From Ruminococcaceae bacterium UBA5391 (GTDB taxonomy: Bacteria > Bacillota > Clostridia > Oscillospirales > Acutalibacteraceae): a stretch of DNA of 33,993 nucleotides. Below are positions 17,848 to 26,190 of the stretch, piece after piece. Within the stretch, counting starts at the first letter, position 1; the number at the start of each line of letters is the position of its first letter. A program made the translations under genes and the position numbers. The notes under the pieces are model-generated. The model searched no databases. It was not told where the DNA came from and worked only from the letters and a program-made list of their open reading frames with translations. The stretch lies in the NCBI GenBank assembly GCA_002410755.1, contig DHOL01000012.1, positions 12,794 through 46,786 of the forward strand, written 5' to 3'.

Positions 17848-19910
17848 AATATAAAATGGGCAAGATGAAAGACGAATTTCTGAACCATCCCCTGCGCATT
17901 GCGGCCATCCAGTTCAGCCAGAGGCCGGAAGACACCATGAAGGTGCCGGAAATCATTGCGGACGGCGGCTTTAATGTTGAGCAGTTACTCCACGTTGTAG
18001 GGAACGGCGGATATGGCCTTTACCAAAAAGAAAAACACTATGATATTCTGAAGCAATACATCGCCGATTCCAAGAAGCGCGGCATCGGCATTATCCTCTA
18101 CGCGAATTCTCATATGGTCGAACCGGGCCAGTACAAACAGCACCCTGACTGGGTGCAGGTCGGCCCGGACAACAACGCTGCTGATGTGTACAGCACCTAT
18201 CTTTATGCCTGTGTCAACAGCCCGTGGAGAGAGCGGTTCTTCCAACGCATCCGCGAAGCGCTGGAGCAGGATATCCGCGGTATTTTCCTCGACGGGCCGA
18301 TTTTTATTGCGCCGGGCTGCCACTGCAAACACTGCCGGAAACTGTTCCTTGAAGAATTCGGGCATTCCATGGATGATGCCACGCAAGGCGAAATCTGCTC
18401 ATTCAAATCGGAGCACATCGCGCGCTTTGTAAAGGATGTCCGCAACGTCATCCGCGAAAGCGGCAAGGATGTTGCACTATACTGCAACTGCCTTGGCCTG
18501 GTGGAAAATGTCACGGGCTGCACGGTCGATGCAGTTTTCCCCTACATTGACCTTGTCGGCTCAGAAGGCGGGTTCCTGTTTTATGGCAACCCGAATGAGG
18601 TTTCGCTCTGGCACGGTTCCGAAACTGCAAAGTTTCTTGAGTCAAAAGCGCAGGGTAAGCCTTACGTTATTTTCAGCGCAGGCAATGACCAGCCGTGGGC
18701 ACGTGAGATGCACACGGTACCGGAGACAAAGCTGCTTTATGCCTCTGCAATTTCAAACGGCGCGAACGTCTGGTATGGCATCCACGGCCTGATTGACAAT
18801 TTCCGGACACCTGCCGGGGAGACGGCGTTCCGTTTTAACCGGTTCCTCGCGAAAAATGAAAAATATTTTGTCAAGACACGCCGCCGTGCGGATACCGCCC
18901 TTTTGTGGTCCCAGCACACGGCCGACCTTTTCCCGGAAGATGTGGCACAGACCGATTTCACCAAAGCGGAGAAGTCAAGCACGCCTCAGTTTGACGGTTC
19001 GTTCCGCAAGGAATTCCGCGGTTCTGCGGAACTACTGTTCCGTATGCACAGCCAGTTTGCAATTATCGACGAGACCTGCGTTAAAAATGGCGACCTCGGC
19101 GAGTTCAAGCTGCTGATTCTCCCGAATACCTGCTGCATCGACGACAAGGCGGCCGCAGGAATCCGCAGGTTCGTCGAAAATGGAGGCAGTGTCATTGCAA
19201 CTCTGGAAAGCGGCCGGTTTGACGGGGACGGGAACCGCATGGCGCATCCACCGCTCTGGGACCTGTTTGGAATTCGCAGTGCTGAGGAAGTCCGGGAAAG
19301 AGAGCCGGGCTGCACCTATATCAAATTTGAGAACGGCCCCCTTGCCGGTATTGCCGGCGGTGAACCTGTTGCGGGTTTTGTCGGCTGCACACTTCGCTGT
19401 AACTTTACTTCGGACGCCAAAACGCTTGCCTCTTCCTTTATTCCGCTTGCAGGCCGTTACGCAAAGTTCCCGACGGAAACCTACCCGAGCATTATTGCAC
19501 GCAGGGTGGGCGAGGGCACGGTTATCTATCTTGCGGGTGGCCTCGGACAGACTTTCTTCAACTTCGGTGTCCCGGAGATGAAAGCTGCCGCGGAAGCTCT
19601 TGTGAAAGCGATTGCGCCGGGTGAACTGCGTGTTGAAAATGCGTTTCCGTCCGTTGAGGTAGAGCTCCGCGGAAAGCCGGGCAAGCCGGTCCGCCTGATC
19701 CATTTTGTGAACCACACGGGCTACATGCGCCGTCCGGTCGACCGTTTTATCCCCAATCCGGGCATCCGCGTCGCCCTGAAGACGGAAGCTCCCGCAAAGC
19801 GCGTATTCTCGCTGTTCCACCCCAAAGAAATCCCGTTTGAGTATAAGGACGGTGAAGTCCGCTTTACCGTTGATCTTGAGGACTACGAGCTCGTCGCCGT
19901 AGAACTGTAA
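17844..19910 (+). CDS. GHL6-like putative glycosidase with GH42-type middle domain
   Basis: The 688-aa product has a (beta/alpha)8-like N-terminal region (about 15-340) resembling hypothetical glycosyl hydrolase 6, with GIFLDGP (D150) and a CHCKHC segment (C159, C161, C164) followed by LFLEEFG. LVGSEGG (E241) is another candidate catalytic strand end. A glutamine-amidotransferase-like domain like the GH42 trimerisation domain follows (about 345-560: FKLLILPNTCCIDD, RFVENGGSVIATLES), then a small beta domain. No signal peptide is seen. The GTG at 17844 overlaps the upstream stop; ATGs at 17856 and 17865 are alternatives and no ribosome binding site clearly decides. Reaction unknown: the architecture is shared by many uncharacterised proteins in sugar loci. 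Confidence 0.85.
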   Translation: MKYKMGKMKDEFLNHPLRIAAIQFSQRPEDTMKVPEIIADGGFNVEQLLHVVGNGGYGLYQKEKHYDILKQYIADSKKRGIGIILYANSHMVEPGQYKQHPDWVQVGPDNNAADVYSTYLYACVNSPWRERFFQRIREALEQDIRGIFLDGPIFIAPGCHCKHCRKLFLEEFGHSMDDATQGEICSFKSEHIARFVKDVRNVIRESGKDVALYCNCLGLVENVTGCTVDAVFPYIDLVGSEGGFLFYGNPNEVSLWHGSETAKFLESKAQGKPYVIFSAGNDQPWAREMHTVPETKLLYASAISNGANVWYGIHGLIDNFRTPAGETAFRFNRFLAKNEKYFVKTRRRADTALLWSQHTADLFPEDVAQTDFTKAEKSSTPQFDGSFRKEFRGSAELLFRMHSQFAIIDETCVKNGDLGEFKLLILPNTCCIDDKAAAGIRRFVENGGSVIATLESGRFDGDGNRMAHPPLWDLFGIRSAEEVREREPGCTYIKFENGPLAGIAGGEPVAGFVGCTLRCNFTSDAKTLASSFIPLAGRYAKFPTETYPSIIARRVGEGTVIYLAGGLGQTFFNFGVPEMKAAAEALVKAIAPGELRVENAFPSVEVELRGKPGKPVRLIHFVNHTGYMRRPVDRFIPNPGIRVALKTEAPAKRVFSLFHPKEIPFEYKDGEVRFTVDLEDYELVAVEL

Positions 19911-19957
19911 AACGGTGTACGGAATGCCCTGATTTGAAAAAGGAAAGGATATCAACC

Positions 19958-22273
19958 ATGAGCCATGCAAGTGTTGAGAACTATCACGGTGAACCTGCCA
20001 TTATGATTGACGGTGTCCCTTATCCCCCCATGGGGATGGTGACGCATATCCAGAAGCCGGATTATCTCCGTCATCTCGGAGAAGCGGGGCTGAAACTTTT
20101 CTTCATCCCATCCGAGACTCGCTGGTTTAACCCCGGAGGCCGGAAATACACCGACAGCAACGGTGTCGAGCGCACCGACCTCAACGGCATCGACCAGTTT
20201 AAGCACGATGTTGAGATGCTCCTCAAAGCTGTGCCGGATGCCTATGTGATTGTCCGCCTGTATCTTAATCCCCCTGTTTCGTGGGTGAAGTCCCACACCG
20301 AAGAGCTGATGCGCTATAATGACGGCTCAACGCAGCCGGCTATTCTTGCAAGCAATGACAGGCTTTACACGCTGCCCGGCATGTATTCCCTTTGCAGTGA
20401 TGTGTGGCGCCATGACGGTGACAAGGCCCTCGGAGAATTTTTCGACGAGATTGAAAAGTTGCCCTATGCGGACCGCATTGTCGGCTTTTTCCTCGGTGCC
20501 GCCGGAACGAACGAATGGTATCCCATCAATCCGCTGACCGACTACGAAAAAAAGATTTATGCAGACTTCTGCCCGCCGTTCCGCAAGGAGTTCGGCAATT
20601 ACCTGCGGAAAAAATATGGGACGGAGGAAAACCTGCGCCGCGCCTGGAGGCGTGACGATGCAAGCTTTGACAACCCGATTATCCCGGACATTGAGGAACG
20701 CGCATTTACCCGCATCGATGACACAATTCTTGACGCGCTGAAGCATTATGAGAGCGCCGCGCGCATTATCGGCAAGAAAATCGACATGAATCCAAAGGCA
20801 AAGTCAAACATGGGCGTTTTTCTTAATGCCGACGATTATCAATATGTTGCCGATTTTTACCATGCGTGGCATCATGGCACGGCAAACACGATTGTCCATT
20901 TTGCCAGGACGGTAAAAAAGCGTTATCCGGATAAGCTGGTCGGCGCATTTTACGGCGCCTACGGCTGTACGGATTTCTTCGATTTCTCCACGGCGGAGGC
21001 TACGCTTTCCATTATGGATTCCGGCTCGGTGGATTTTCTTGCTGCTCCGGGTGTCTACAATGACCGCGAACCCGGTGGCTGTGTTGCACAGCGCGAGATG
21101 AATGACTCGTTCCGCATCCGCAACCAGATCTATATTTCTGAGGAAGACAGCCGCACTCACCGTGAAACCGATTTTTACCGTGACTGCATGGGACTCTATA
21201 CAATAAAAGATACCATTACAACCCTGAAACGTGATTTTGCGCGCAACCTGTGTGAGGAGACCTATGCCTGGTGGATGGACCAGCACGAGGGTGGCGGCCG
21301 CTACATGGACCCGGATATCTACAAACTTTTCAAACGCCAGAGTGAAATTGCAAAGTTTGCCTACAGCCTTGACCGCACAAAAGAAAATGATATTGCACTG
21401 ATTTATGATCAGGAGAGCGTCCACTATGTTTCCCAGAATACCAGCAACACGATGCTCGACTACTACCGGACCTCTGATCTTTCCAGAATCGGCGCGCCCG
21501 TTGACTATTATTTCCACAATGATATGTCGAACCCGAAGATGCGCGACTATAAAATGTATGTGATGATTAACACATTTTGCCTGACGGAAGAGGAGCGCAA
21601 TGCCGTTCACCGCAAGGCCGCAAGGAACCACGCGACGGTTGTCTGGCTGTATGCCCCGGGTTTTATTGACCTTGGCGCCGACCAGCGCATGAGCAACAAA
21701 AACATTGAAAAGACAACGGGTATTGCAGTCGGCCGCATGGACGAAACCCGTTCACCGCGCTTCCGCGTCATAAGCGAAAATCACCCGGCACTGCGCTTTG
21801 CAGACCATGACCGGATTTACGGCTTTATCGACCGTGAAGTCCACAGCAATGTCTGGCCTGGCTCGGTGCTTACAACGCCGTTCCTCAACCCGGCATTCTA
21901 TATTGACGATCCGGACGCAACCGTGCTCGGCCGGTTCTGCCTCGACGGCCAACCAGCCCTTGCCATGAAGGAAACGGGCGGATTTACCAGTGTCTACTGC
22001 ACGTCCCAGATTCTCCGCTCTGAACTGCTTGCTTCGTTTGCCTCGTTTGCCGGGTGCCATCTTTATTCCCATACCGATGACATCGTTTATGCGAACCGCA
22101 ATTTTGTGACAGTCCATGCGCACTTTACCGGCCCACGCACCATCTATTTCCCGGAGGAATGCAGCCCCTACGAAGTTTACGAACGCCGGTTCTACGGGCA
22201 TAATGTCCGACAGATTACCGTGTCCATGCACCGCGGCGATACCCTTATGTTCTCGCTGCGCGGTGAATGCTGA
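19958..22273 (+). CDS. Clan GH-A-like putative glycosidase (GH42-like layout)
   Basis: Putative retaining beta-glycosidase of 771 aa. The barrel carries GAAGTNEWYP with an Asn-Glu pair (N185-E186) typical of the clan GH-A acid/base. IYISEED (E395/E396) fits the nucleophile strand near barrel end. A flavodoxin-like or GATase-like domain follows (about 460-640: NDIALIYDQESVHYV, YKMYVMINTFCLTEEE), and then a C-terminal beta domain, overall like GH42 beta-galactosidases and related families. I cannot name the family; no exact GH42 signature is evident. No signal peptide. A TTG 24 bases upstream is in frame, but AAAGGAAAGG ends shortly before the ATG at 19958, which is preferred. It follows the GHL6-like gene by 47 bases and precedes the LacI gene by 30. 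Confidence 0.86.
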   Translation: MSHASVENYHGEPAIMIDGVPYPPMGMVTHIQKPDYLRHLGEAGLKLFFIPSETRWFNPGGRKYTDSNGVERTDLNGIDQFKHDVEMLLKAVPDAYVIVRLYLNPPVSWVKSHTEELMRYNDGSTQPAILASNDRLYTLPGMYSLCSDVWRHDGDKALGEFFDEIEKLPYADRIVGFFLGAAGTNEWYPINPLTDYEKKIYADFCPPFRKEFGNYLRKKYGTEENLRRAWRRDDASFDNPIIPDIEERAFTRIDDTILDALKHYESAARIIGKKIDMNPKAKSNMGVFLNADDYQYVADFYHAWHHGTANTIVHFARTVKKRYPDKLVGAFYGAYGCTDFFDFSTAEATLSIMDSGSVDFLAAPGVYNDREPGGCVAQREMNDSFRIRNQIYISEEDSRTHRETDFYRDCMGLYTIKDTITTLKRDFARNLCEETYAWWMDQHEGGGRYMDPDIYKLFKRQSEIAKFAYSLDRTKENDIALIYDQESVHYVSQNTSNTMLDYYRTSDLSRIGAPVDYYFHNDMSNPKMRDYKMYVMINTFCLTEEERNAVHRKAARNHATVVWLYAPGFIDLGADQRMSNKNIEKTTGIAVGRMDETRSPRFRVISENHPALRFADHDRIYGFIDREVHSNVWPGSVLTTPFLNPAFYIDDPDATVLGRFCLDGQPALAMKETGGFTSVYCTSQILRSELLASFASFAGCHLYSHTDDIVYANRNFVTVHAHFTGPRTIYFPEECSPYEVYERRFYGHNVRQITVSMHRGDTLMFSLRGEC

Positions 22274-22303
22274 CAACTGGCGGTTCCAGGGAAGGGTGAG
22301 CCA

Positions 22304-23425
22304 ATGGACAGCAGAAGGCGCATAACGATTTCTGACGTTGCAAAAAAAGCAGGTGTTTCCATTGCAACGGTTTCCCGCGTCCTGAACGGGACGGATTATC
22401 CCGTAAAGGACAGCCTGCGGAAGGCAGTCCTCAGAGCGGCAGAACAGATGAACTACACGCCGAATTTTTTTGGCAGGTCGCTTAAAAGCGGGAAAAGCAA
22501 CGATATCGGTGTCATCCTCCCTTCCATGATTAACCCGTTTTACTCCGAAGTTATCGCGGGGACGGAAAAGGAATGCCGTGATGCCGGTTACAACCCGATT
22601 TTTTGCAGCTCGAACAACGAGCCGGAAAAAGAGCTTGAGCAAATCAGGCTCATGAGGAAAAAATGTGTGGAAGGACTGCTGATTTCCACAATCAATGCGG
22701 ACAGCGGCCCTCTCCGGCGCTATATTATGGGAAATTCCAATGTCGTTTTGTTTGACCAGCCTGCGGAAGGCCTTTCCTGCGGCAGCGTCGGCTATGATTT
22801 TACTCTTGCCGGCGCCCTTGCCGCACACTATCTTACCGGGAAAGGTCACCGCAGGATTGCTTTTCTCAGCCCGCCGCTCGACCGCCCGAGCCGCCGCGCA
22901 ATTTTTAAAGGATTCCGCCGTGCACTGGAAGAGTCAGACGTAGGATTTCGCCCGGAGGACCTTATCGTTCTGCCCAGCGAAACCGCTCTGGACGAGAAGG
23001 GAAACTATGAGTTTGAAAATGGCCACCGCCTTGCACGGGCATTCCTGAAAATGCACTGCCCGGCAACGGCTGCTGTTGCCATCAATGACATTACCGCCTT
23101 TGGCGTTATCCAGGAACTGCTCCGGAGCGGCCGCCGGGTGCCCGGCGATATTTCTGTTATGGGTTTCGACAATATTAATTTTTCTGCCATGGTGAATCCT
23201 GCCCTTACAACAGTCAGCCAGCCTTCCTTTGAAATGGGCCGCCTTGCGGCGCGTGTGCTGATTGGCGGGCTTCAGAAAGCAGACCGCCGGGAAGCGGCGG
23301 AGCATATCCTTTTAAAACCGGAGGTTATTGAGCGCGAATCCGTGTGCACCCTTAGACCTGGAACAGATGGGAAAGAGAAATCAATGAAATCCCTTGACAA
23401 TCAGCAAAAGCACCCATATACTTAA
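22304..23425 (+). CDS. LacI-family transcriptional regulator
   Basis: The 373-aa product has an N-terminal LacI helix-turn-helix (about 5-30: ITISDVAKKAGVS, IATVSRVLNG), a hinge helix ending in GRSLKSGK, and a periplasmic-binding-protein-like effector domain (GVILPSMINPFYSEV to GFDNINFSAMVNP). Family knowledge: it represses by binding short palindromes until a sugar ligand is bound. It is the last gene of the glycosidase operon, and a promoter for the next operon overlaps its final codons. A nearly perfect 14-bp palindrome with central ACGT at 23517-23530, a typical LacI-family site, lies in the next leader and is its most likely target. The ATG at 22304 has an AAGGGTGA sequence upstream. Confidence 0.95.
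   Translation: MDSRRRITISDVAKKAGVSIATVSRVLNGTDYPVKDSLRKAVLRAAEQMNYTPNFFGRSLKSGKSNDIGVILPSMINPFYSEVIAGTEKECRDAGYNPIFCSSNNEPEKELEQIRLMRKKCVEGLLISTINADSGPLRRYIMGNSNVVLFDQPAEGLSCGSVGYDFTLAGALAAHYLTGKGHRRIAFLSPPLDRPSRRAIFKGFRRALEESDVGFRPEDLIVLPSETALDEKGNYEFENGHRLARAFLKMHCPATAAVAINDITAFGVIQELLRSGRRVPGDISVMGFDNINFSAMVNPALTTVSQPSFEMGRLAARVLIGGLQKADRREAAEHILLKPEVIERESVCTLRPGTDGKEKSMKSLDNQQKHPYT
23394..23422 (+). promoter_or_regulatory. Sigma-A promoter of the epimerase-nagA-uxu operon
   Basis: Perfect TTGACA (23394-23399), 17-base spacer, TATACT (23417-23422, 5/6). It overlaps the last codons of the LacI gene. The predicted start is near 23429, giving a leader of about 158 bases before the epimerase start. 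Confidence 0.75.
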
Positions 23426-23586
23426 ACTGTGAATATAATTTTTCCGTTTATTCTGCCCCGGAAGGAACATGACGGCCTGTTGCTGCTCAAAAAGGGGCAG
23501 TTCTTTATTGGTAGATAGAAAACGTTTACTAAAAAACTTCGGCCAGCTTTCTGATGGCCGGAAATCATACGGGAGAGTGACAAACT
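23426..23586. promoter_or_regulatory. Leader of the epimerase operon, with inverted repeats
   Basis: No gene is seen here. It contains a 7-bp inverted repeat CTGCCCC (23453-23459) and GGGGCAG (23494-23500) followed by TTCTTTATT, which could act as a weak attenuator. It also has the LacI-type operator (23517-23530) and a hairpin CGGCCA-N9-TGGCCG (23540-23560) just before the ribosome binding site. Confidence 0.5.
23517..23530. promoter_or_regulatory. LacI-family or cre-like operator
   Basis: AGAAAACGTTTACT is a 14-bp near-perfect palindrome centred on ACGT. It fits a LacI-family operator and, except at its outer bases, the catabolite-response element bound by CcpA. It lies about 90 bases downstream of the predicted start, so repression would be by road-block, or a second promoter is present. 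Confidence 0.6.
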
Positions 23587-24876
23587 GTGCACAATGCCGT
23601 GGAGACGGACAGGTTTTACACCGACTATTTTAAGAACAGCCTGATGTCTTTCTGGGACCGTGCAGCCGATCTGGAGAACGGCGGTGTTTTTACCTGCTTT
23701 ACCAATGATGGCTCAAAACTTATCAGCCGTGACAAATACATCTGGTCACAGGGGCGCATGGCGTGGATTTATTCCCGCCTCGCGGATGACATCCGCAAAG
23801 GTGTGCTCTCAAACTATACGGAGGAAGACGCAAAGAAATACCTTAAGCTTGGAAAAAGGACCTGCGAATTCATCCGTGACCATGCAATCCTGGAGCCGAA
23901 GGACGGCGTCTGTGCTTACCTGACGGCGGCGGACGGCACAAAGAAAGAGTCAATCCCCGGAAAGGGGTACTATACCAGTTATTTTGTAGACTGCTTTGTC
24001 ATCATCGGATTTGCAGGCTACGCACGTGTGGCAGAGGACTCGGAGTGGCTTGACCTTGCCCTGAAAGTCTACCGCCGGATGATGTCTTACCTCGACCGTG
24101 GGATTATGGTGTCCGAGCCATACCCGGTTCATGAAGGGTTCCGCACCCACGCAAAGGACATGATCCTTTCCTGCGTAACAAGTGAGCTCTGGAATGCAGC
24201 CCATGTGCTGCATCATCCGCAGGAGGAAGCCCTGAAAAGAAAGAGCCTTTTCCATGTTTCGCAGATCCTTGACACTTTCTTTTCGCCGAAATACGGTGTG
24301 ATTCAGGAGATGCCAGCGGTCAAACCGGAGTATGAGGATACGTTTCTTGCACGGCATATCATGCCGTGCCATGCCCTTGAGTCCATGTGGTTCTGCCTTG
24401 ACATCCTCCAGCAGAGCGGGAAGAAACCAGACGAGCGTATTTTCACAGTGGCGCGCAACAGTTTGCGTCTTGGCTGGGATGAAAAATACGGCGGGATGTT
24501 CCGCTGTGTTGATATTCAGGGCGGCCCGCCGAAGGGGCGCACGTTGCAGGATGGCTATGAGATGCTGATGCGTGATACCTGGGACTCGAAGCTCTGGTGG
24601 ACAAACGCAGAAGCGCTTTACTGCACCCTGCGCTGCTATGCGTTGACAGGAGACCGCTTTTTTGCAGAATACCATGACCGTGTGGCAAAATTTGATTTTA
24701 CCAAGTTCCCGAACCCGGACAAAAAGATTGGCGAGTGGATTCAGATTCTGGACCGTCAAGGCCGTCCGATGAACAAGCTGGTTGCCCTTCCGGTCAAGGA
24801 TCCGTTCCACATCATGCGTGATTTCCTGCGCATTGCAGAGCTTCTGCATGACTGTCCGAACCTTGCATGGGACTAA
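23587..24876 (+). CDS. AGE-family sugar epimerase/isomerase
   Basis: Member of the N-acylglucosamine 2-epimerase (alpha/alpha)6-barrel family, 429 aa, the usual length. Catalytic-histidine motifs are readable as PCHALESMW (H262) and DPFHIMRDF (H408, R411). AGE enzymes interconvert unphosphorylated sugars, classically ManNAc and GlcNAc; cellobiose, mannose and sulfoquinovose isomerases share the fold. A ManNAc role would connect the NAL-family aldolase to the NagA-like enzyme that follows. The start is a GTG at 23587 with GGGAG 11 bases upstream; no nearby ATG keeps the N-terminal conserved region. It is the first gene of the operon running into uxuB-uxuA. The substrate is not fixed by the sequence. 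Confidence 0.88.
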   Translation: MHNAVETDRFYTDYFKNSLMSFWDRAADLENGGVFTCFTNDGSKLISRDKYIWSQGRMAWIYSRLADDIRKGVLSNYTEEDAKKYLKLGKRTCEFIRDHAILEPKDGVCAYLTAADGTKKESIPGKGYYTSYFVDCFVIIGFAGYARVAEDSEWLDLALKVYRRMMSYLDRGIMVSEPYPVHEGFRTHAKDMILSCVTSELWNAAHVLHHPQEEALKRKSLFHVSQILDTFFSPKYGVIQEMPAVKPEYEDTFLARHIMPCHALESMWFCLDILQQSGKKPDERIFTVARNSLRLGWDEKYGGMFRCVDIQGGPPKGRTLQDGYEMLMRDTWDSKLWWTNAEALYCTLRCYALTGDRFFAEYHDRVAKFDFTKFPNPDKKIGEWIQILDRQGRPMNKLVALPVKDPFHIMRDFLRIAELLHDCPNLAWD

Positions 24877-24985
24877 AGCTCTAAAAGCTTCCGGCACAGG
24901 AAAGATATGCCTGCACTGCCGAAATGAACGGTGGGGAAGCGAAAGGCTTCTAAATGAAAATATTTTTAGAAAAGGAGCTGAAACA

Positions 24986-26188
24986 ATGAAACAGATGATC
25001 CGGAACGTCCGGCTTATTTGCAGGGATCAGGTCGTGACCGGCTACCTTGTAGTCTCTGACGGGAAGATCGCCGAAGTGGGCCGCGGCCCGTCCCCGCAGG
25101 CGCCGGAGGGCTTTTTGGTAATCGACGGCAAAGGTCTTTTTCTCTCGCCCGGATTTTTTGAGTTGCATACCCACGGCGCCGGCGGCTCCGATTTCCTTGA
25201 TGAATCCCCGGATGACATGGTTACGGCCGCAATGACTCACCTTCAGCACGGGACGACCAGTATCCTTCCGACAACCGTTGCTGCCTCGCGGAAAGAAATG
25301 ATCCGCTGCATCGACAATTTCAAGTCGGTGAAAAAGAACATGAAGGACGGCCCGAATATGGTTGGGCTCCATATGGAGGGGCCGTACCTGAGCCCCCTGC
25401 AGAAGGGCGCAATCGACGAAAAATACATCCGCAACCCGAACCCCGCCGAGTACCAGGAAATGGTGGAGCGCGCAGAAGGCGGCATTGCCCGCTGGACGGT
25501 TGCACCGGAGCTTCCCGGTGCCCTTGAAATGGGCGACTATCTTGTTAAGAACCATATCCTGCCGTCCATTGGCCATTCTAATGCGGAATATTCTCATGTT
25601 CTTGCGGCGTACCAGCATGGTTTTACCCATGTAACGCACCTGTATTCCGGCATGTCTACCATTATCCGCCGGGGCGGGTTCCGTTTCCTCGGCGTGACGG
25701 AAAGCGCCTATGCAGTTGAAGGCCTTACGGTTGAGGTTATTGCGGACGGCTGCCACCTGCCTCCGGAATTGCTGCGCACGGTTTACCGTCTCAAAGGGCC
25801 GGACAAGGTCTGCCTGGTGTGCGACTCCATGCGCTGCGCAGGAACCAATGCAACCGAAACAGAACTCGGAAGCCGTGACAGCGGACAGAAGGTCATTGTT
25901 GAGGACGGCGTTGCAAAGATGCCTGACCGGACGGCTTTTGCCGGCAGCATTGCTACGGATGACCGTCTGGTACGCGTGATGCATTACAAAGCCGGTGTTC
26001 CGCTGTACGACTGCATTAACATGATGTGCCTTACCCCCGCAAAAGTTATGGGGATGGACAACAGGAAAGGGAGCCTGGAATCCGGAAAAGACGCCGACCT
26101 TGTCCTGTTTGACGATAATATCAACATTAAGGCCGTTTTTGTCGGCGGGAAGCTCGTTTTCCAACAAAAACCGGAAAGGGTGGAATAA
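24986..26188 (+). CDS. nagA: NagA-like N-acetylglucosamine-6-phosphate deacetylase, divergent
   Basis: Metal-dependent amidohydrolase expected to remove acetyl from an N-acetylamino sugar (phosphate). The 400-aa product keeps H61/H63 (ELHTHGAGG), E131 (LHMEGPYLSP), H197 (IGHSNAEY), H218 (THLYSGM), H257 (DGCH) and the catalytic D280 (LVCDSM). Differences from E. coli NagA lie in substrate-binding parts: THLYNAM becomes THLYSGM, the GREPG loop becomes RRGGF, and DATAPAG becomes DSMRCAG. It may therefore accept a different amino sugar. An open frame extends upstream into the epimerase gene, but AGGAG at 24973-24977 lies 8 bases before the ATG at 24986. The 109-base gap before it holds two short hairpins (24876-24890 and 24936-24950). 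Confidence 0.87.
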   Translation: MKQMIRNVRLICRDQVVTGYLVVSDGKIAEVGRGPSPQAPEGFLVIDGKGLFLSPGFFELHTHGAGGSDFLDESPDDMVTAAMTHLQHGTTSILPTTVAASRKEMIRCIDNFKSVKKNMKDGPNMVGLHMEGPYLSPLQKGAIDEKYIRNPNPAEYQEMVERAEGGIARWTVAPELPGALEMGDYLVKNHILPSIGHSNAEYSHVLAAYQHGFTHVTHLYSGMSTIIRRGGFRFLGVTESAYAVEGLTVEVIADGCHLPPELLRTVYRLKGPDKVCLVCDSMRCAGTNATETELGSRDSGQKVIVEDGVAKMPDRTAFAGSIATDDRLVRVMHYKAGVPLYDCINMMCLTPAKVMGMDNRKGSLESGKDADLVLFDDNINIKAVFVGGKLVFQQKPERVE

Positions 26189-26190
26189 AA

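Noticed and set aside
24782-24985. N-terminal extension of the NagA-like protein overlapping the epimerase gene
   Set aside because: It would overlap the epimerase by 95 bases and the ATG at 24986 has an ideal AGGAG; the extension has no NagA similarity.
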